DNA of 64,000 nucleotides from Lachnospiraceae bacterium (GTDB taxonomy: Bacteria > Bacillota > Clostridia > Lachnospirales > Lachnospiraceae). The notes beneath the pieces were generated by a model, which was not told the DNA's origin, searched no databases, and saw nothing but the letters and a program-made list of their open reading frames with translations. Each line of letters opens with the position of its first letter. Within the stretch, counting starts at the first letter, position 1. Made by a program: the position numbers and the translations under genes. Shown here piece by piece: positions 58,418-64,000 of this stretch. The stretch lies in NCBI GenBank assembly GCA_017408025.1, contig JAFQVJ010000008.1, positions 1 to 64,000 of the forward strand, given 5' to 3'.

Positions 58418-60098
58418 GTACTATAATTCCTCCATTCAGACTTATATTAAAACTATATGGCTTAACCTCAACGTTATCAACTATTTGCTTATCTGGTGTA
58501 TTGTTAATCATTAATTTAATCACTCTGCTTTCTGTGGTATTCACAAGGATAAGCGTCTCTGATTCGCCGTATATTTTCAAATCTCCGTCTGCCAGCTTCA
58601 TTTCTTTTCTAAGAAATGCCAGCTTCTTTATCAGATCATATATGTCCTTGTATCCACCATCAGGCTTTGCCTTCTCCCAGTCCATGCATCTTCTGCAATC
58701 CGGATCATATCCACCATCAGTTAAAATCTCTGTACCATAAAACATACATGGTGCACCTTTAAACATAAATAGCAGACAAAGAGCTGCCTTCATCTTAAAT
58801 CTGTTTTTTCCTACTTCCTTGAAGAACCGGTGTGTGTCATGACTGTCTAGAAGATTAAGCATCATTGTGTTTACCGGATCAGTATTTCGCATCAAGAGTT
58901 CATTTAGCTTCCATGCTGCCTGCTCAGCGCTTTTGCACTCCGTTGCAAGGTAATCAAGACATAGTTTTGTAAATGCATAATTCATAATGCTGTCATATTG
59001 ATCACCCCTTAAATTACTGTTTGCATCATGCCAGTTCTCTCCAATAATTACGGCATCCTTCTTAGCCTTCTTAACTCTTTCTCTAAACTTTCTCCAAAAA
59101 TAATGGCTAATCTCATCAGATACATCCAGACGCCAGCCGTCAATGTCATACTCATTTATGTAATGCTCTCCTATGTTCAACAGAAATTCCTGCACATCCT
59201 CGTTTGACGTATTAAGCTTTGGCATATAGTCACAAGCTGCGAATGTTTCGTAATTGTCTCGCTCGCTTCTGACCTTATCGCCCTTTATAACAAACCAGTC
59301 AAAATACTTTGAAGCTTTGCCATTTTGCAAAACATCCTGAAACTGCATTAACCTGTCGCTACAATGATTAAACACTGCATCCAACACTATTCTTATGCCT
59401 TTACTGTGTGCCATTTTCACCAATTCTTTTAAATCCTCGTTTGAACCAAACTGTGGATCAACATTGTAATAATCGCTAATGTCATACTTGTGATTAGATA
59501 TTGATTCAAATACTGGTGTCAGGTAAATCGCATTACATCCCAAATCCTTTATGTAATCTAATTTTTTTGTGATTCCCTTAAGATCACCTCCTGCAAAGGT
59601 TTTAGGTGTTGGAATATCGCCCCATTTGCATGTAATATATGATTTATCCTTCTCCTCATCACCTATATTAAATCTATCTACAAATATCTGATAAAATACT
59701 GCCTCTTTCATCCAAGGTACGCACTCTATTATATCCGCATCATTTATATACGGATACTGGAAGAAGTTATAATACCCAAGAGTAAAATCATAGTTTTCCG
59801 TCACGCCATCCTCAGAAAAATAATAATTCTTCTCTCCATCATTTATGTAAAACACATAAGCAAGTCTTGTGTCTTCCAATGTAAGCTTTACCTCATAAAA
59901 GTCAAACAACTCGCCTGTATATGTCTTTTTCATGTCTGCACATTTCTGTGATTCTCCGATGACGTATTTACTCTCATATATTACTTGCGCACGGACAATG
60001 TCATTTTTTTCCGTGCGCAATCTCAATACGATTTCATTTGATGATACTGGAAAACAATATGATGAATCAACAATATGTTGTATTGCACATCTATTCAT
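58410..60098 (-). CDS. GH13 alpha-glycosidase (neopullulanase/cyclomaltodextrinase-like)
   Basis: A cytoplasmic enzyme (no signal peptide) that would cleave imported maltodextrins. Residues about 1-120 form a CBM34-like N domain; the barrel shows EAVFYQIFVDRF, LDAVFNHCS, the nucleophile Asp in GWRLDVSDEI, the acid Glu in VIIGENWHD and the third Asp in NLLDSHDTHR. The FYQIFVDRF and MPKLNTSN blocks are typical of neopullulanase/CDase/maltogenic amylase. At 562 residues it is slightly shorter than the norm (about 580). An AGGAGA site precedes the ATG. It is between the starch-binding lipoprotein gene and malE. Confidence 0.92.
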   Translation of the reverse strand: MNRCAIQHIVDSSYCFPVSSNEIVLRLRTEKNDIVRAQVIYESKYVIGESQKCADMKKTYTGELFDFYEVKLTLEDTRLAYVFYINDGEKNYYFSEDGVTENYDFTLGYYNFFQYPYINDADIIECVPWMKEAVFYQIFVDRFNIGDEEKDKSYITCKWGDIPTPKTFAGGDLKGITKKLDYIKDLGCNAIYLTPVFESISNHKYDISDYYNVDPQFGSNEDLKELVKMAHSKGIRIVLDAVFNHCSDRLMQFQDVLQNGKASKYFDWFVIKGDKVRSERDNYETFAACDYMPKLNTSNEDVQEFLLNIGEHYINEYDIDGWRLDVSDEISHYFWRKFRERVKKAKKDAVIIGENWHDANSNLRGDQYDSIMNYAFTKLCLDYLATECKSAEQAAWKLNELLMRNTDPVNTMMLNLLDSHDTHRFFKEVGKNRFKMKAALCLLFMFKGAPCMFYGTEILTDGGYDPDCRRCMDWEKAKPDGGYKDIYDLIKKLAFLRKEMKLADGDLKIYGESETLILVNTTESRVIKLMINNTPDKQIVDNVEVKPYSFNISLNGGIIVHE

Positions 60099-60119
60099 TT
60101 TCGTTCTCCTGTCACCTTG

Positions 60120-61202
60120 TTATTTTGTTATAGTGATTGTCATAGTATCTGCATCAACAGTGAATGTGTATGAGCCAGCCTCAGCAACCTTTATATTATA
60201 TGCTTCCTCCAAAAGTGCCTTTGAAGCATCATCAGTTACCGCTGTTGCATTCATACCCAAGCCTGTATCTGTACCATTTTCATAAACCATGAAATAGAGC
60301 TCTATGCCAGCTGCTAAATCCATTGTGATAGTAAACTTATTTGTTCCGTCTACTCTTGTAAGATCTTTATTCTCTGACCAGTCATCTACCCAGCTACCCT
60401 TTACCACTATACCTGTAGCATCAGTTACTGTATATGTGTTCTCTGAGCCAGATTCTTCTGCCTTATCAGCCTCAGCAGTTGCATCACCGTTTCGTGCGAT
60501 TGTCAATGTATCCTGAAGTGCATTTTCCGGATCAGTTGTCAATGTTATAGTATAGTTTCCGTCCATTACCACATTTATGTTTGATGTGGTATCTGAACCG
60601 CCTAAGCCGCCACCATTTGCCATCTGTGACTCATCAATTGATGTGAAGCAGCCAAAACCTTTCTGTCCATCCCACGCCCAGTCGTGAATAATCTGGAACT
60701 GGTCACCCTCATAGAGATTAAGCGTGATGGCAAACTCATTTGTTCCATTACCTGTCGCCTTTAACTGACATGACTCCTTAACTGAATCCTCTACTGTTCC
60801 TGCCCAGTTGCTTGCTGCCAGTTCAGGGCTAGCACCTGCTCCAACTATGTACCATAATCTTGTATCCTCTGCTACCTGTGTAGATTTAAAGCTTCCGTAC
60901 AGTGTTGTATCCTTGTCAAAGGTTACTGTAGCCAAATCCTTCTTGCTACTCTCCAACAATGTTGGTGTTTCATACCAGCCTAAAAATTCATAACCGTCAA
61001 GTTCTTCATACTTTGAGTAATCTGACAACTTCTCGCCTGCTGTACCTGTTACCTGTCCTAACTGTGTTTCTCCATTCATAAATGTTACAGTTATCTTTTG
61101 CTTCTCAGCATCTTTTGAGGAATCACCACATGCACAGATTGACATTACCATCGCCATGCATACTAAGATGACTCCCAATAACTTTTTCATAGTTCTCTTC
61201 AT
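60120..61202 (-). CDS. lipoprotein with starch-binding (SusE/X25-like) domains
   Basis: The 360-residue protein has a lipoprotein signal (MKKLLGVILVCMAMVMSICAC). A small InlB-type beta repeat (about residues 38-110; VTFMNGETQ, EFLGWYETP) is followed by two starch-binding-like modules (about 115-235 and 255-358), the first with WYIVGAGASPELAASNW and FQIIHDWAWDGQKGFG. The modules resemble those in the 18.4-kb surface protein. No catalytic residues. It is the first gene of the maltodextrin operon, with AGGAGG before the ATG, and would capture dextrins for MalE. Exact CBM family is uncertain. Confidence 0.82.
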   Translation of the reverse strand: MKRTMKKLLGVILVCMAMVMSICACGDSSKDAEKQKITVTFMNGETQLGQVTGTAGEKLSDYSKYEELDGYEFLGWYETPTLLESSKKDLATVTFDKDTTLYGSFKSTQVAEDTRLWYIVGAGASPELAASNWAGTVEDSVKESCQLKATGNGTNEFAITLNLYEGDQFQIIHDWAWDGQKGFGCFTSIDESQMANGGGLGGSDTTSNINVVMDGNYTITLTTDPENALQDTLTIARNGDATAEADKAEESGSENTYTVTDATGIVVKGSWVDDWSENKDLTRVDGTNKFTITMDLAAGIELYFMVYENGTDTGLGMNATAVTDDASKALLEEAYNIKVAEAGSYTFTVDADTMTITITK

Positions 61203-61225
61203 TTTGCATACCTCCTGCTCTTTAC

Positions 61226-61250
61226 TTAAACGTTTAATTTAAACGGTTAA
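61226..61250 (-). promoter_or_regulatory. two tandem LacI-type operators of the maltodextrin operon
   Basis: TTAAACGTTTAA (61226-61237) is a perfect palindrome. TTAAACGGTTAA (61239-61250) differs at one position from symmetry. Their CG centres are 13 bases apart. They lie just after the -10 box, where a LacI-family repressor would block transcription. Confidence 0.75.
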
Positions 61251-61254
61251 GTGT

Positions 61255-61283
61255 ATATTAACACCCTCCTTTTTAAAAGTCAA
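61255..61283 (-). promoter_or_regulatory. maltodextrin operon promoter
   Basis: Minus strand TTGACT (61283-61278), 17-base spacer, TAATAT (61260-61255). Confidence 0.8.
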
Positions 61284-61291
61284 TAAATTTC

Positions 61292-61320
61292 TTGACTTTT
61301 TCCCTGAGGATTGGTAAGGT
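61292..61320 (+). promoter_or_regulatory. promoter of the LacI-type regulator gene
   Basis: TTGACT (61292-61297), 17-base spacer, TAAGGT (61315-61320). Confidence 0.55.
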
Positions 61321-61345
61321 TACTTATACAGTTAAGTTAGGTTAA

Positions 61346-61357
61346 ATAAACGTTTTC
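61346..61357 (+). promoter_or_regulatory. third LacI-type operator, upstream of the regulator gene
   Basis: ATAAACGTTTTC contains the same AAACGTTT core as the operon operators, about 30 bases past the regulator -10. It could allow autoregulation. Confidence 0.5.
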
Positions 61358-61427
61358 TTTATTTTTCTACAATCTTCGTTTAGTGATTGTACAAAAATTA
61401 AGTAAAAAATTTGTGAGGTTTGTTATT

Positions 61428-62309
61428 ATGGGAAAAAAAGTGACAGTTAAAGATGTGGCGCGTGAAGCAGGTGTCTCTGTGGCAACAGTTTCATATATTA
61501 TGAATAATAGAACTGACCAGAAGATTAGTGCAGAAACAAAAAAGAAGGTTTTGCAGATTGCAAATCTTTTGAATTATAGACCAAGTCATGCGGCCATAAG
61601 TCTAGCAACAGGCAAAACAAATGTAATAGGCGTTGCATATTTCCTTAATCCTGGCACTCCAGCGAGAAATATGGAGATAACTGCCTTTGTAAATATGATT
61701 ATCGAGCGTCTTAACCGTATGAAATACGATATTTTATTTATGCCTATAGCAGAGGATGAGGAAACTATAAGAACAAACAGAAATATAGATGCGGTCATCG
61801 CTATTGATTTGCCTCATGAACAATTTAAGATTCTTTCTGAAAAGTATTTTGTACCTGTTATAAATGTTGATATGCTTGTTAATGACGACCTTTTCTTTCA
61901 AATATATACTGACTATCCATCTCTTATAAATGATGCATCAAGCATCATTGGTAAAGACTATTATGTATTGTTAGATAACCATGCTAATGAGAATTTTCGT
62001 TCATTTATAACAAAAAATCTGCCCTCAGACAGAGTAGTTATTATATCAGAATTTTCTAATGAACAGCTAAAAAAGCTCTTGGGTAAAAAAGTAATCGTTA
62101 TAGGGACCTATCTCGCACTGATGGTACAACCATACCTGAAGGCTTCAGATATGGTTGTCATTTCCTCCGAAGAGAACCAGTGTATGCTTCCAGAGACAAT
62201 TAAGGTTGTTCATAATGACATCTCAAAGAAAGCTAATCTTACCATGAACATACTCTTAAATGCACTGAATAGAAATTTTGATTTAAATCATGATTGTAAA
62301 GTTAAATAA
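61428..62309 (+). CDS. LacI family transcriptional regulator (MalR-like)
   Basis: The N-terminal helix-turn-helix is canonical (VTVKDVAREAGVSVATVSYIMNN; hinge NYRPSHAAISLATGKT). The ligand-binding region is short and diverged, giving 293 residues instead of about 330-340; a usual C-terminal T...P...G block is hard to see, and it ends LNRNFDLNHDCKVK. I start at ATG 61428 (MGKKVTV), with GTGAGG upstream; an earlier TTG-type start is rejected. It is divergent from the maltodextrin operon with LacI operators between, so it is probably the operon's repressor. The effector may be unusual given the shortened sensor domain. Confidence 0.88.
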   Translation: MGKKVTVKDVAREAGVSVATVSYIMNNRTDQKISAETKKKVLQIANLLNYRPSHAAISLATGKTNVIGVAYFLNPGTPARNMEITAFVNMIIERLNRMKYDILFMPIAEDEETIRTNRNIDAVIAIDLPHEQFKILSEKYFVPVINVDMLVNDDLFFQIYTDYPSLINDASSIIGKDYYVLLDNHANENFRSFITKNLPSDRVVIISEFSNEQLKKLLGKKVIVIGTYLALMVQPYLKASDMVVISSEENQCMLPETIKVVHNDISKKANLTMNILLNALNRNFDLNHDCKVK

Positions 62310-62329
62310 CTATGTTACGGCAGTATGTT

Positions 62330-64000
62330 TTACTGACATTTTTCATTGTACGATTTTATAAACGCTATAAATTCATCCAATGGAATCGGCTTACTATAGA
62401 GATATCCCTGATACCAGTGACAGCCAAGACTATGTAGCTTATCCCTCTGTTCCTCTGTTTCTACGTATTCCGCTATAACCTCTACATTAAGCTCTCGTCC
62501 TAACTCTACTACAGATGCGACAATCTTCTGATTTGTCTTACTTTCAGTAATATTTTTAACAAGTGAACCATCAAGCTTTACAACTCTAAAGAAATCATGC
62601 TGAAGATATATCAATGATGTATGTCCCATTCCAAAATCATCAATCAACAGGGTGTGTCCATGTGCATCCAATCGTTTCAGCTTGTCAATAACCATATCTG
62701 CATTGGAAATGACATCCTGCTCAGTAATCTCTATCCACATTCGTTCAGCTGGTATATCATGCTTTTTCAATGAAGCTGCAATGCAGGATTCCACATCCCA
62801 TAACAGCGATTTAGCCGTAATATTTACAGAAATCTTAAAGTCTTCACCATATTCCTCTGATGTCTTCTTTATAGCTGCTCCTGCCATATCAAACAACTTC
62901 TCCTCAAGCTCAGGAAGAACTCCTCCTTCCTTAGCTAGATAGATTATCAGCGGTGGGAATATCATTCCATACAATGGATGATTCCATCTGAGCAGTGCTT
63001 CAGCACCTATACATTTCCCACTAGCATCAATCTGTGGTTGATATAAAAGATACAACTTATCACTCTTAATAGCTGTCTTTAGATCCTCCAAGAGCATTCG
63101 TGAAATCAGTCCAAGACTATCAGCACGATTTATAAATCTAGGTTTCTCCTTCTCCTTCTCTTTTTCCTGTAGCTCATTAACAAGCAGCTTAATCTTCTCT
63201 CTTGCATATACCTCCTGCATCTGCTTGTGCATACGAAGGAATGGATAGTAAATAGCTATGCCAACTGCGATACAGACAATCTGTAAAATTGCTCCACGTA
63301 TAGAATCAGTTGCCATATATCCGCTAAAAATAATCGGCGTCGACCATGGTACCTCTTGTACAAGCTGTGGGACCAATCCTATAGCAGTAGCAATATATGA
63401 TATGCAGTATGATACAATCGGTGTCATTATAAATGGTATAGCCATTAGTGGGTTTAAAATAATTGGTATACCAAAGTTTAACACCTCATTTAAGTTAAAA
63501 ACTACTGTAGGTGTAGCTATCTTGGCAAGGTTGCCCAATCTATCCTTTCTATAAAATATCAAGAGCAATAACAGTACACAAATTGTAGTTCCACAGCCAC
63601 CCATAACAACATAAGTATCAAAGAAGCTCTTGCTAAAAATCGCATCTCCTGTAGCATTAGCGAATGTAGTCTGCGCAACAGGTTCAAGGAGATGACTTCC
63701 ATGAAAACCCAACATCCACATAAGATGTAACATAAATGTGTATAGTATACCCGAACCAAAGCTATTACTCATATTGTCGAACATACTACAGGTAAGCTTC
63801 GAAAATAATTCATGCATACTATAAACACCAAAGCTGATGTATAAGAGCTGATTTATCAACATGACTATACACACAACAAATATCATGGGTATAAATGCAG
63901 ATACAGCGCTGGCGCACACACTCTCCATACCCATTGTATACTTTCTCAATGTAAACAATGTAATCTTCTTAATTTTTTGATATAAAACGCATGATAATAT
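62330..64000 (-). CDS. PTS EIIC (cellobiose/lactose type) - EAL domain fusion, 5' end outside window
   Basis: The frame stays open to the window edge, so the N-terminus is missing. About 255 visible residues are the C-terminal part of a Lac-family EIIC: helices with WMLGFHGSHLLEPV (the GxHG motif) and NLNEVLNFGIPIILNPLMAIPFI (the N-E-P-type sugar motif, with Pro replaced by Val). A Lys/Glu coiled linker (ELQEKEKEKEK) leads to a full EAL domain. The c-di-GMP phosphodiesterase residues look intact: GAEALLRW, SVNIT, IEITEQD, DDFGMG, VVKLDG, AEYVE (usually EGVE) and YQGY. No EIIB or EIIA is attached. It suggests a sugar-responsive or sugar-binding phosphodiesterase. It converges with the LacI-type regulator gene 20 bases away. 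Confidence 0.9.
   Translation of the reverse strand: MLSCVLYQKIKKITLFTLRKYTMGMESVCASAVSAFIPMIFVVCIVMLINQLLYISFGVYSMHELFSKLTCSMFDNMSNSFGSGILYTFMLHLMWMLGFHGSHLLEPVAQTTFANATGDAIFSKSFFDTYVVMGGCGTTICVLLLLLIFYRKDRLGNLAKIATPTVVFNLNEVLNFGIPIILNPLMAIPFIMTPIVSYCISYIATAIGLVPQLVQEVPWSTPIIFSGYMATDSIRGAILQIVCIAVGIAIYYPFLRMHKQMQEVYAREKIKLLVNELQEKEKEKEKPRFINRADSLGLISRMLLEDLKTAIKSDKLYLLYQPQIDASGKCIGAEALLRWNHPLYGMIFPPLIIYLAKEGGVLPELEEKLFDMAGAAIKKTSEEYGEDFKISVNITAKSLLWDVESCIAASLKKHDIPAERMWIEITEQDVISNADMVIDKLKRLDAHGHTLLIDDFGMGHTSLIYLQHDFFRVVKLDGSLVKNITESKTNQKIVASVVELGRELNVEVIAEYVETEEQRDKLHSLGCHWYQGYLYSKPIPLDEFIAFIKSYNEKCQ

Overview
The window looks like chromosomal DNA of a low-GC anaerobic Firmicute, most likely a Lachnospiraceae member (Butyrivibrio, Lachnospira or Roseburia type). 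The grounds are protein style and content: addBA instead of recBCD, a lysine riboswitch on dapAB, DUF5050, DUF4190, DUF2752 and DUF1292 proteins, a second type IIA topoisomerase pair, and cell-surface starch enzymes held by membrane anchors. No phage, integrase or IS transposase is visible. Genus-level placement is inference.

Layout. 0-10 kb: addB-addA (double-strand break repair), a short membrane protein and NAD synthetase. 10-15 kb: a CwlC-like spore/cell-wall amidase, an Asn/Asp-rich lipoprotein, the dapA-dapB lysine operon behind a lysine riboswitch, a THEP1-type NTPase and lgt. 15-20 kb: an anchored pullulanase and a surface starch-binding protein. 20-32 kb: small membrane proteins, oligoendopeptidase F, a tandem OB-fold SSB-like protein, asd, a tRNA-Thr(CGU) followed by a 77-bp tandem repeat, DHH phosphoesterase, DegV, and folate genes (folB-folK fusion on +; folP and folC on -). 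32-40 kb: 6-phosphogluconolactonase, a parC/parE-like topoisomerase pair, small metabolic genes, and fabH behind a FabT-like operator. 40.8-43 kb: a decayed patch with a lipoprotein, a metallopeptidase remnant fused onto a frameshifted glycosyltransferase pseudogene, and an orphan small protein. 43-50 kb: a MATE exporter, two-component system and FtsX-type ABC exporter. 50-54 kb: a UvrD-like helicase, a DUF1292 protein and gltX. 54-61 kb: a maltodextrin operon (starch-binding lipoprotein, GH13 enzyme, malE, malF, malG) with a divergent LacI-type regulator and clear operators. The right edge holds the 3' part of a PTS EIIC-EAL fusion.

How they work together. Anchored pullulanase and the starch-binding proteins would debranch and hold starch at the surface; MalEFG imports the maltodextrins; the GH13 enzyme cleaves them inside; the LacI-type regulator (61.4 kb) controls the operon through tandem operators just downstream of its -10 box. 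The EIIC-EAL protein beside this locus may couple a sugar signal to c-di-GMP turnover.

The most interesting items are the EIIC-EAL fusion, a roughly 250-bp structured inverted repeat at 54.43-54.69 kb containing two GGA-loop hairpins that resemble CsrA sites, two genes whose Shine-Dalgarno sequences lie in 5' inverted repeats, and the chimeric pseudogene at 41.8 kb. Everything here was read by eye; no database search or folding program was run.
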